A stretch of 64,000 nt of DNA, taken from an uncultured Corynebacterium sp. Lineage in GTDB: Bacteria > Actinomycetota > Actinomycetes > Mycobacteriales > Mycobacteriaceae. Both the position numbers and the translations under genes were made by a program. Positions 18,155 to 25,670 of the stretch are shown here, piece by piece. Location of the stretch: NCBI RefSeq assembly GCF_946221105.1, contig NZ_CAMICL010000002.1:1-64000 (forward strand), written 5' to 3'. Under the pieces are notes generated by a model. It was not told the origin of the DNA and searched no databases. It worked only from the letters and a program-made list of their open reading frames with translations. Within the stretch, counting starts at the first letter, position 1, and each line of letters starts with the position of its first letter.

Positions 18155-18262
18155 TGCCAGCTTGGCGGTGATATTCGTGTTACTCGCCGCGCATGAGCGC
18201 GAGCTCGCAGCAGCGATGGGGCGAAGGCACCGGCAGGAAACGCTCGGTGAGGTGTTGCTGCG

Positions 18263-18448
18263 TCACAGCAGCACCCCGATGCCGCGCACAACCGAATCCC
18301 ACAGGCCGATCACGGAAAAGCTGAGGTCAGCAAGCGATTGTTGCCAGGAAGCGGGCAGGAAATTGTTACTGATGTCGGTGGTCAGCATAATGCGCAGATC
18401 CTCCGCGCCGTGGTGCATGTTGTAGGTCAGCTGCGAGCTCAAATTCAT
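18263..18448 (-). CDS. Candidate small protein of 61 aa
   Basis: The ATG lies exactly 7 nt behind TAGCAT, the same spacing seen at other predicted leaderless starts in this window, which argues that it is a true gene rather than chance. The product, MNLSSQLTYNMHHGAEDL and onward, has no signal peptide. Its C-terminal half (LADLSFSVIGLWDSVVRGIGVLL) could form an amphipathic or membrane-seeking helix. Corynebacteria make very short channel-forming surface proteins (PorA/PorH), but no sequence match is evident, so that is only a size and style comparison. Base composition here is lower in G+C than in the flanking genes. Function unknown. Confidence 0.45.
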   Translation of the reverse strand: MNLSSQLTYNMHHGAEDLRIMLTTDISNNFLPASWQQSLADLSFSVIGLWDSVVRGIGVLL

Positions 18449-18570
18449 GCCGACGATGCTACGCCCGCTCCTTGGCGCCCCTCTGGGTAACCGTACGAAC
18501 ATTCCATTTTGCAGGCCTTATAGGAGTGACTACCGTCAGGTATATAACAACCGAATCAAGGAGGGGCACC

Positions 18571-20076
18571 GTGACCACAGCAGTCGCACCTGCAGCAAGC
18601 ACAGAGCAACAACCCGCGAAAAAAGAACGCAACACCGGCAAGATCATCGCGTTCATCTTGGCGTTTGTGGCACTCGGCGTGGTGGTGATGCTGCCGATCG
18701 CGGGCCTGGCCATGCCGGCGAAGATCGCACTCGGCATGCTGGCCTTCGCCGTGATCATGTGGGTCACCGAGGCGGTGTCCTACTCGGTTTCCGCCGTGAT
18801 CATCGTCGGCCTGATCGCGATCATGCTCACCTTCGCCACCGACCCGGAGACAGGGCAGGCGGTCGGCGCGTCCAAGGGCTTGAGCATCGCAATGAGCGGC
18901 TTCTCGTCGTCCGCGGTGGCGCTCGTGGGCGCGGCGCTCGCGCTGGCCACGGCCATGCAGGCCACGGGGCTGCACCGCAGGCTCGCGCTCTACGTGCTCA
19001 AGACTGCGGGCGAGAAGGTCTCCAACATCGTCATCGGCGCGATTGCCATCTCCATCATCCTGGCGTTCTTCGTCCCCTCCGCAACGGCGCGCGCCGGCGC
19101 CGTGGTGCCGATCCTCATGGGCATGGTGGCCGCGTTCGGCCTGGCCAAGGAGTCGAAGCTGGCGGCGCTGCTGGTGATCACCGCGACGCAGGCGGTGTCC
19201 ATCTGGAACGTCGGCATCAAGACCGCCGCGGCGCAGAACCTGGTGGCCGTCGGCTTCATCGAGGATCAGCTGGAACAGACCGTCTCCTGGGGCCAGTGGT
19301 TCCTGTGGGCCGCGCCCTGGTCTGTGCTGATGTCGATCGCGCTGTTTTTCATCATGCGCTGGGCGATCAAGCCGGAGGCTGAGGCGATTGAGGGCGGGCG
19401 GGAGCTCGTCGAGAAGCAACTTGCAGAGATGGGCCCGATGACCGGCGCCGAGAAGCGCCTCACCGCGATCGCAGTCGCGCTGCTGCTGTTCTGGGCGACC
19501 GAGGGTGTGCTGCACCCGATCAGCTCCGCCACCATCACCATCGTTGCGGTGGGCATCATGCTTACCCCGATTATCGGCGTGATGGACTGGAAGTACGCGC
19601 AAGAGCACATCAACTGGGGCACCCTGGTCGTCTTCGCCGCCGGCATCTCGCTGGGCAAGTTCCTGCTGGACACGGGCGCGGCGACCTGGCTGTCGGAGGC
19701 CACGTTCGGTGCCATCGGCCTCGCCTCCATGCCGATCGTTGCCACGATCGCGCTGGTGAGCCTGTTTAACATCCTCATCCACCTGGGCTTCGCCTCGGCG
19801 ACCTCGCTGGCGTCCGCGCTGATCCCCGTGTTCATTGCGCTGGCGGCCACCCTGGACGTGCCCAACAACGGCATCGGGTTTGTGATCATCCAGCAGTTCG
19901 TCATCTGCTTCGGCTTCCTGCTGCCGGTCTCCGCGCCGCAGAACATGCTGGCCTACGGCACCGGCGCGTTCACCGCCAAGCAGTTCCTGCGCACCGGTAT
20001 CCCGCTGACGATCGTGGGCTACCTGCTCATCCTGCTGCTGTCGGCGACGTACTGGAGCTGGATCGGTCTGGTCTAG
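18571..20076 (+). CDS. SLC13/DASS-family dicarboxylate:sodium symporter
   Basis: A 501-aa membrane protein with roughly a dozen hydrophobic segments. It resembles divalent-anion symporters that import succinate, fumarate and malate, such as the corynebacterial DccT type. The SNT-like hairpins are represented by FFVPSATARAGAVVPILMG near residue 168 and FASATSLASALIPVFIA near residue 410, with VSAPQNMLAYGTGAF near residue 449. The N-terminal 25 residues are polar and cytoplasmic. The GTG start was chosen because AAGGAGG lies 5 nt upstream. An in-frame start 33 codons earlier has no such site. It stands alone; the hypothetical gene at its 3' end is convergent. Confidence 0.87.
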   Translation: MTTAVAPAASTEQQPAKKERNTGKIIAFILAFVALGVVVMLPIAGLAMPAKIALGMLAFAVIMWVTEAVSYSVSAVIIVGLIAIMLTFATDPETGQAVGASKGLSIAMSGFSSSAVALVGAALALATAMQATGLHRRLALYVLKTAGEKVSNIVIGAIAISIILAFFVPSATARAGAVVPILMGMVAAFGLAKESKLAALLVITATQAVSIWNVGIKTAAAQNLVAVGFIEDQLEQTVSWGQWFLWAAPWSVLMSIALFFIMRWAIKPEAEAIEGGRELVEKQLAEMGPMTGAEKRLTAIAVALLLFWATEGVLHPISSATITIVAVGIMLTPIIGVMDWKYAQEHINWGTLVVFAAGISLGKFLLDTGAATWLSEATFGAIGLASMPIVATIALVSLFNILIHLGFASATSLASALIPVFIALAATLDVPNNGIGFVIIQQFVICFGFLLPVSAPQNMLAYGTGAFTAKQFLRTGIPLTIVGYLLILLLSATYWSWIGLV

Positions 20077-20469
20077 CTACTCCACAATCAGGCCCAGGTG
20101 CAGCGCGGAAAGCTCGTGCTCGCCTGGGCCTTTCGGCAGCTCGGCGAGTTCTTTGGCCGTCGCGGGCGTGACCGGGATGATCCACCCGAGCTTCGGGTCC
20201 AGCACGGGCACGGCCTCGCGGCCAACCGGCACGAAGGTGACGTCGCGTTCGTCTCCGTGCCGCAGCTGTACCGCGCCACCTGCGGCGATGCGATCCAGCG
20301 CGGCCGCCGAGGTGGTCACAATGACCATCTTCTCCTCGGTGTCGGGGGAGAGTTTCGCGGTGTGCACCTTAAGCTTGTCGACGTCCAAAGGTTCAAACCG
20401 GTCCGGAAAATCCACCAGCGGCGTGTGGCCGAGGCCGAGGAGCTGGCGCGCGCGACTGAGAAGTCCCAT
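20077..20469 (-). CDS. Conserved hypothetical protein
   Basis: A 130-aa soluble protein beginning MGLLSRARQLLGLGHTPLVDFP. It has mixed alpha/beta character with the segments EEKMVIVTTSAAALDRIAAGG and AVPVLDPKLGWIIPVTPA, and it lacks a signal peptide and Cys residues. I do not recognise the family. The chosen ATG lies 8 nt behind TACACT, consistent with a leaderless message. A longer reading into the HNH gene was rejected for that reason. It is convergent with the dicarboxylate transporter, whose stop it abuts. Confidence 0.65.
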   Translation of the reverse strand: MGLLSRARQLLGLGHTPLVDFPDRFEPLDVDKLKVHTAKLSPDTEEKMVIVTTSAAALDRIAAGGAVQLRHGDERDVTFVPVGREAVPVLDPKLGWIIPVTPATAKELAELPKGPGEHELSALHLGLIVE

Positions 20470-20494
20470 GCTGGCTGAGTGTATAGGGCCGACG

Positions 20495-21553
20495 CTAGTG
20501 AAAGAGCAGGCGCATCGCCCCGAACTGGTGGTACGGGTTCGGGACCGCGTGGCCCCTGGGTGAGACCCATACCGGCATCCCGCCGATGAAGCGCACGCGG
20601 CCGCGTTTGTTGATGTGCGCGTCATCGTCGTTCGTCCGGTTGTGGTACGGGCACAGCATGGCCAGATTGTTCATGTTCGTCTCGCCGCCGTGCTTCCACG
20701 GCACGACGTGGTGCACCTCGCAGTGGTCGGCGGCGTGGCGGCAGTCGGGAACCAGGCACACCGGGGAGGTCGCCTTAGCCAGGATGCGCTGCTTCCAGTT
20801 CGCGTGGCGTTGGCCCGTATACAGATTCACCGCGCCTTCCTCCGGGTGGAATAGCGCGACCTGGAGTTTGTCGCCGGCGAGGTGCTGCAGGTACTCGGCG
20901 CCCGTGATGGTAGTGCCGTCGGTCAGCCCCAGGATCGTTTCGTCGCCGTCGCCCGCGAGGATGCGGACGTGGTCCTCGAGCGGCACCAGAATCAGCGGGG
21001 TGGGGGAGGCGGTGGGGACGCTGTCGCCGTCGCGAAGCAATGCGACAAAACGCTCGAGCATTTGCGGGCCGGCGGGTTTGGAGGTGTCGATGCCGCGGCG
21101 CAGGGCCGCTTCGAGGTCGGCGAGGAAACACTCGTCGAAGATGATGCGCAGCACGCGTTTGCCGTCGACGGACTTGGAAAACGAGATCAAATCCTTCCGC
21201 GGCTTCTTCTTCGCCGGGATCAGCTCCTTCGCGGCGCGTTCGAGCGACTTGTATCGCCTCGACGCCTTGAGCAGCGCCAAGCGCAGCCGCCAGCGTGTGC
21301 CCTCGTGTGTGATGGGTTTGAGGCGGCGCTCGATCATGGCCAGCTGCTCCACGGAAAAGTCCCCTTCGCGGGCCCTCTTCAAGGCTTTGCGTTGCTGTTT
21401 GGTGTGCCTGGTGCGGCCGAAGTAGACCTTTTCCATCTGCTGCCAGGCGGTGGCGGTGGTCGGGCTCATGCCGATGGAAAGGGCGGTGTCGCGGTCAAAG
21501 TTTTCAAGGTGGTCGACGGTCGGGCGGTTTTGGACGAAGTGTTGGAAGCTCAT
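20495..21553 (-). CDS. HNH endonuclease-domain protein (DUF222/13E12-like)
   Basis: A 352-aa protein of the actinobacterial HNH family that includes the mycobacterial 13E12 repeats. A helical N-terminal region (about residues 1-230) precedes the nuclease motif. There, CLVPDCRHAADHCEVHHVVPWKHGGETNMNNLAMLCPYHN supplies two CxxC-like metal pairs and the HH-N-H residues near residue 275-315. The ATG at 21553 lies 7 nt behind TAGGTT, so the mRNA is probably leaderless. These proteins are abundant and their role, perhaps linked to mobile elements or DNA repair, is not settled. Only one copy was seen here. Confidence 0.83.
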   Translation of the reverse strand: MSFQHFVQNRPTVDHLENFDRDTALSIGMSPTTATAWQQMEKVYFGRTRHTKQQRKALKRAREGDFSVEQLAMIERRLKPITHEGTRWRLRLALLKASRRYKSLERAAKELIPAKKKPRKDLISFSKSVDGKRVLRIIFDECFLADLEAALRRGIDTSKPAGPQMLERFVALLRDGDSVPTASPTPLILVPLEDHVRILAGDGDETILGLTDGTTITGAEYLQHLAGDKLQVALFHPEEGAVNLYTGQRHANWKQRILAKATSPVCLVPDCRHAADHCEVHHVVPWKHGGETNMNNLAMLCPYHNRTNDDDAHINKRGRVRFIGGMPVWVSPRGHAVPNPYHQFGAMRLLFH

Positions 21554-21706
21554 GCGGGCAAACCTAAACGCAAAAAGCAACCCCGCAAGGCCCCGCAAAC
21601 GAAATCTGTGGATAACCCACGTTAGCTCGCCGAGTTATCCACAGATTTGGAAACGCTGGGAACCCGCGCACAGTTTCGCCACCACACCCCGGTTACAGTG
21701 TCTGAC

Positions 21707-22819
21707 ATGGCAGAAAAGGGCACCACCTACCGCGCTGAGCTGGTCATGCCGTACGGCACCAGCGACGTGGTCGTCTCCCCGCACGACTACGAATCCCCGC
21801 TGGGCACTCGGCTCACGCGTGCCGGCTGGAAGTCGGTGCTGCGCCGCATCGTCACCGACTTTGCCAACGACGCCATGGTGGACCGCGCCGCCGCGATGAC
21901 GTACTACACGCTGCTGTCTGTAGCGCCGATGCTGCTGGCGTCGTACTCCATCTTCAGCCTGCTCATGCCTCGTGAGGAGGACGCCCCGGATTCACTGCTC
22001 GCCGAGCTGATCAGCTCGTACGTGCCCGCGGAGCTGCAGGAGGATGCGCTGGCGTTGGTGTTGTCGATCGTCGGGACGCCGTCGCAAAGCACGATTGCTC
22101 TTGTGGTCTCTGTGCTGATCTCGCTGCTGTCCGCGTCGGGCTATGTGCGGTCGTTTTCGCGCAACGCGAACCTCATGTACGGCCGCACCGAAGGCCGCCC
22201 GATCGTGGTCACGTGGGCCACGATGTGGCTGGTCACGCTCGTGCTCGTCGTTGGCGCAGTGGTGATTATCTTGGGTGCATTGCTTACCGACGGCATCGTC
22301 AACGCCGTCCTCGGCCCCATCGCACGGCCGCTGCAGCTGGAAGACGAGCTGGAGTACCTCACCTCGATCTTCCTGCCTGTGTGGGACTACCTGCGCGGAC
22401 CCGTGATCGCGGTGGTGGCGGTCGCGCTAGTTAGCGTGCTTTACCACTTCACGCCGAACGTGCGGCCGGGGCGGTTCCGCGTGCTCACGCTCGGCTCGGC
22501 GCTGGCGCTCACGGTGGGCAGCGCGCTGTGGGTCGGCTTTGGCTGGTACCTGAAGCTGGTCGGCGTGCGCAGCACCTACGGCGCGTTCGGAACGGTGCTT
22601 GCGGTGCTGGTGCTGGTGTGGACGGTCAACGTGGTGCTGCTGATGGGCGTGAAGATCGACGCCGAGGTGCTGCGCGCCAAAGAGCTGCAGGCGGGGATGG
22701 ATTCGCGCCGCTGCATCCAGGCGCCGCCGCGCTCCAGCAGAGGCGCGGCGGGGCGACTGCAGATGCGGCGGTGGACCGACCGGGCAGCCGAGGAAATTAC
22801 TGACCAAAGTCGCGCTTGA
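21707..22819 (+). CDS. YihY/BrkB-family inner-membrane protein
   Basis: A 370-aa integral membrane protein. After a polar N-terminus, DRAAAMTYYTLLSVAPMLLASYSIFSLLMP near residue 62 is the conserved opening of the family. Six hydrophobic segments follow, with YHFTPNVRPGRFRVLTLGSALA near residue 245 and the terminal LMGVKIDAEVLRAKELQ. Once called ribonuclease BN, the family is now regarded as a putative transporter of unknown substrate. The ATG lies 7 nt behind TACAGT, so a leaderless message is likely. Its stop codon lies inside the palindrome that precedes bioA. Confidence 0.86.
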   Translation: MAEKGTTYRAELVMPYGTSDVVVSPHDYESPLGTRLTRAGWKSVLRRIVTDFANDAMVDRAAAMTYYTLLSVAPMLLASYSIFSLLMPREEDAPDSLLAELISSYVPAELQEDALALVLSIVGTPSQSTIALVVSVLISLLSASGYVRSFSRNANLMYGRTEGRPIVVTWATMWLVTLVLVVGAVVIILGALLTDGIVNAVLGPIARPLQLEDELEYLTSIFLPVWDYLRGPVIAVVAVALVSVLYHFTPNVRPGRFRVLTLGSALALTVGSALWVGFGWYLKLVGVRSTYGAFGTVLAVLVLVWTVNVVLLMGVKIDAEVLRAKELQAGMDSRRCIQAPPRSSRGAAGRLQMRRWTDRAAEEITDQSRA

Positions 22820-22830
22820 ACACCGTTCAA
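22816..22830. promoter_or_regulatory. BioQ-type operator upstream of bioA
   Basis: TTGAACACCGTTCAA is a perfect 6-bp inverted repeat around 3 bp. It fits the TGAAC-N3-GTT(C/A) box that the TetR-type biotin regulator BioQ recognises in corynebacteria. It overlaps the probable -35 region (TTCAAA at 22826-22831). The matching -10, TAAGGT at 22848-22853, lies 16 bp further on. BioQ binding would therefore shut off bioA-bioD. No bioQ gene is in this window. Confidence 0.75.
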
Positions 22831-22861
22831 AACTTGCGGTGAGCTGCTAAGGTTCGTGGAC

Positions 22862-24127
22862 ATGGACCCTCGCGAGATCGCCGACATCGACGCCGCCCAC
22901 ATCTGGCACCCCTACGCGGAGCCGGGGCAGTTCACCTACCCCGTCGAAAGCGCCGCGGGCCCACGCATCACGCTTCACGACGGCCGCGTGCTCATCGACG
23001 CCATGTCCTCCTGGTGGGCCGCAATCCACGGCCACTCCAACCCACGCCTGGTCGCGGCGGCCGAGGCGCAGATTTCGAAGATGAGCCACGTCATGTTCGG
23101 CGGGCTCACCCATGAACCGGCGGCGACGTTGACGAAAAGCTTGCTGGAGCTGACCGGCGGCGCCTTTTCCCAGGTGTTTTATTCCGATTCCGGGTCCGTG
23201 TCCGTGGAGGTGGCGATGAAGATGGCGCTGCAGTACGCCATCGGACAGGGCCACCCGGAGCGCACCACCTTCCTCACCTGGCGCTCCGGCTACCACGGCG
23301 ACACGTTCGCGACCATGAGCGTGTGCGACCCGGAAGGCGGGATGCATGCGATGTGGGGCGACGCGTTGAAACCGCAGGTGTTCGCGCCCGCCCCGCCGGT
23401 ACGCGGGGCGTCCGCCGCCGACCGCGATGCCTACCTCGAACAGTTCGCGCGCTTGATCACGCCGGAGATCGCCTGCGTGATCGTCGAGCCAGTGGTCCAG
23501 GGCGCAGGCGGCATGCGCTTCCATGACCCCGAGCTGCTTGTGGGGCTACGAAAGCTTTGCGACGCCTCCGGCATCCCCCTCATCGCCGACGAAATCGCCA
23601 CCGGGTTCGGCCGCACCGGCCAGCTGTTCACCACCCTGGACAACGGGGTGGTGCCCGACATCATGTGCGTGGGCAAGGCGATGACCGGCGGGTTCATGAC
23701 GTTGGCCGCCACCCTCGCCACCGAGAAGATCGCGTCGGGCATGCAGCCGCGCGCGCTCATGCACGGCCCGACATTTATGGCCAACCCGCTGGCCTGCGCA
23801 GTCGCCGCCGAATCGGTTGCGATGGTGGCCGGAGGGCAGTGGCGGGACCAGGTCACCCGGGTCGAAGCCGGCCTCGAGCGCGGCCTGCGCGCGCTGGAGG
23901 ATCTCCCGGGCGTGGCCGATGTGCGCGTGCTCGGCGCCATCGGCGTGGTCGAACTCGAACGCGACGCTCCCATGCGCGAGACCACCGAGGCCGCCATGGC
24001 CGAAGGCGTGTGGATCCGCCCGTTCGGCCGTTTGATCTACACCATGCCGCCCTACATCTGCACGGACGAAGACATCGCCCAGATCTGCCGGGGCATGACG
24101 GCAGCGGTCAAGGAGGCCACGAAATGA
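22862..24127 (+). CDS. bioA: Adenosylmethionine-8-amino-7-oxononanoate aminotransferase
   Basis: Biotin synthesis: transfers the amino group of S-adenosylmethionine to 8-amino-7-oxononanoate, giving 7,8-diaminopelargonate, with pyridoxal phosphate. The 421-aa length is normal. IWHPYAEP near residue 11, SSWWAAIHGHSNPRL near residue 45, IADEIATGFGRTGQLF near residue 240 and the PLP lysine in CVGKAMTGG (Lys272) are all BioA landmarks. The ATG at 22862 was preferred to a GTG two codons earlier because it lies 8 nt behind TAAGGT, fitting a leaderless transcript. Its TGA overlaps the bioD ATG (ATGA), so the two are coupled. Control by BioQ is likely from the palindrome upstream. Confidence 0.95.
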   Translation: MDPREIADIDAAHIWHPYAEPGQFTYPVESAAGPRITLHDGRVLIDAMSSWWAAIHGHSNPRLVAAAEAQISKMSHVMFGGLTHEPAATLTKSLLELTGGAFSQVFYSDSGSVSVEVAMKMALQYAIGQGHPERTTFLTWRSGYHGDTFATMSVCDPEGGMHAMWGDALKPQVFAPAPPVRGASAADRDAYLEQFARLITPEIACVIVEPVVQGAGGMRFHDPELLVGLRKLCDASGIPLIADEIATGFGRTGQLFTTLDNGVVPDIMCVGKAMTGGFMTLAATLATEKIASGMQPRALMHGPTFMANPLACAVAAESVAMVAGGQWRDQVTRVEAGLERGLRALEDLPGVADVRVLGAIGVVELERDAPMRETTEAAMAEGVWIRPFGRLIYTMPPYICTDEDIAQICRGMTAAVKEATK

Positions 24128-24801
24128 TCATCGCCATCACCGGCACCAACACCGACGTGGGCAAGACGGTGGCCACCGCCGCCATCGCCGCCGTGCTCAA
24201 GCGCCGCGGCGTGGACGTCGTGGCCGCCAAACCCATCCAGACGGGCGAGGAGCCGGGGCAGGGGGACGCGTCAGCCGTCGAGAAGCTTGCTGGCGTCGAG
24301 ACGTTCGAGCGGTGGCGCTACCCGGAACCACTCGCGCCGAACCTCGCCGCGCGGCGGGCGGGAATCGCAACCCCGAGCCTGGACGAGGTCGCCGAATGGA
24401 TCCGCAGCCTCGACGCTCCGGGGCGTGTGGTGCTGGTAGAGGGCGCCGGCGGGCTGCTCGTGCGGCTTGCGGACGACTACACGCTCGCCGACATCGCCAA
24501 AGCCACAGGTGCCCCGCTCGTGGTGGTGACCTCCCTCGGCCTGGGCAGCCTGAATCTCGCCGAGCTGACCTGCGTTCACGCCCGCGGCATGGGGCTGGAG
24601 GTGCTGGGGCTGATCGGCGGGAGCATGCCCGATAACCCGGACCTGCCCACGCGCCTCAACGTCGAGGAGCTGCCTGCGGTGACCGGGGCGCGGTACTGGG
24701 GCCACCTGCCGGAAGGCTGCGGCCGACTGGACCCGGAGCGGTTCGCGGAGGTCGCCTGGGACGCGATCGGGGAGTGCGTGCGCGTAGGCTCGCGTGCATG
24801 A
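24124..24801 (+). CDS. bioD: Dethiobiotin synthetase
   Basis: Closes the ureido ring of dethiobiotin from diaminopelargonate, CO2 and ATP, the step after BioA. It is 225 aa. ITGTNTDVGKTVATAAIA near residue 5 is the P-loop, VVAAKPIQTG near residue 34 carries the substrate lysine, and VLVEGAGGLLVRL near residue 103 is the second family motif. It overlaps bioA by 4 bp at its start and the patatin-like gene by 4 bp at its end, so the three genes make one translationally coupled unit. bioB is not in the window. Confidence 0.94.
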   Translation: MIIAITGTNTDVGKTVATAAIAAVLKRRGVDVVAAKPIQTGEEPGQGDASAVEKLAGVETFERWRYPEPLAPNLAARRAGIATPSLDEVAEWIRSLDAPGRVVLVEGAGGLLVRLADDYTLADIAKATGAPLVVVTSLGLGSLNLAELTCVHARGMGLEVLGLIGGSMPDNPDLPTRLNVEELPAVTGARYWGHLPEGCGRLDPERFAEVAWDAIGECVRVGSRA

Positions 24802-25670
24802 TCGACGCCCGCGACACCGCCCTCATCTTCGAAGGCGGAGGCACCCGAAACTCGTATACCGCCCCCGTGGTGGAAAAGCTCATCGCGGAGGAGGTCCAAT
24901 TCGGCTGGGTCGGCGGCATTTCCGCAGGTTCGGTCCACGCGTTGAACTTCGCCTCCCGCGACACGTGGCGCTCCGAGAACGCGTTCACGGAGTTCGTGGG
25001 CAACCCGAAATTCGGCGGCTGGCGCTCGGTCGTGCGGGGCAAAGGCCTGATCAACGGTGAATGGGCGTACGAGCAATCCGAGGACGTTCTGCCGTTCGAT
25101 TTCGACGCGTTCGCCCGGACCACCGAGGAGGTCCACGTTGAGGCTGTGCGGGCCGACACGGGGGAGACGGTGGCGTTCAACCGCGACGACCTGCGCACCT
25201 TGGAGGACGTCGCCCTTGCCGCGCGAACGTCATCGACGCTGCCGATCCTGATGAAGATGCGCGAAATCGACGGCGTGCCCTACGTCGACGGCGCGCTGGG
25301 CACCTCGGGCGGTTTGCTCATCGACGCCGCCCGCGCCGCCGGTTACTCGCGTTTCCTCGCCGTGCTCACCCGCCCGCGTGACTACGTCAAGGGGCCGCAA
25401 AAGCGCGAGCGCGCCGTGCGCCGCATCCTGCGCAACACGCCGAAAGTCGCCGACGCGATGGTGGCTCGGCCGGGCATCTACAACGCCGCGAAGCAATCGC
25501 TTATCGACGAAGCTGCCGCCGGCAACGCCTACCTCTTCTTCCCCGACGAGATGGGGGTCGAATCCACCGAGCTCGACGCGGAGAAGCTGCGGGCGAACTA
25601 CGCGGCCGGGCAGACGCAGGTGGAGCGCGATTGGCCTGCGATGCGGGAGTTCCTCACCGCGAAGCGCTAG
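24798..25670 (+). CDS. Patatin-like phospholipase family protein
   Basis: A 290-aa lipid acyl hydrolase of the YjjU-like bacterial patatin group. LIFEGGGTRNSYTAPVV near residue 8 is the glycine-rich oxyanion loop. GGISAGSVHALNF near residue 38 holds the nucleophilic Ser in GxSxG. VDGALGTSGGLLIDAA near residue 162 supplies the catalytic Asp of the Ser-Asp dyad (DGA). It begins within the last codons of bioD (ATGA), so it is co-expressed with biotin genes although no biochemical link is known. It ends in a 4-bp overlap with convergent prfC. It contains one copy of the 12-mer repeat, encoding SLIDE. Confidence 0.85.
   Translation: MIDARDTALIFEGGGTRNSYTAPVVEKLIAEEVQFGWVGGISAGSVHALNFASRDTWRSENAFTEFVGNPKFGGWRSVVRGKGLINGEWAYEQSEDVLPFDFDAFARTTEEVHVEAVRADTGETVAFNRDDLRTLEDVALAARTSSTLPILMKMREIDGVPYVDGALGTSGGLLIDAARAAGYSRFLAVLTRPRDYVKGPQKRERAVRRILRNTPKVADAMVARPGIYNAAKQSLIDEAAAGNAYLFFPDEMGVESTELDAEKLRANYAAGQTQVERDWPAMREFLTAKR

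Noticed and set aside
17863..18291. Minus-strand frame encoding a duplicated YKEYKD peptide through the GTATAAAGA repeat
   Set aside because: The frame overlaps the AAA ATPase gene, which has a ribosome site and domains. The peptide repeat only reflects the DNA repeat.
22528..22803. Extra open frames within the BrkB-type gene
   Set aside because: They are Ala/Arg/Gly-rich shadows in other frames without start signals.
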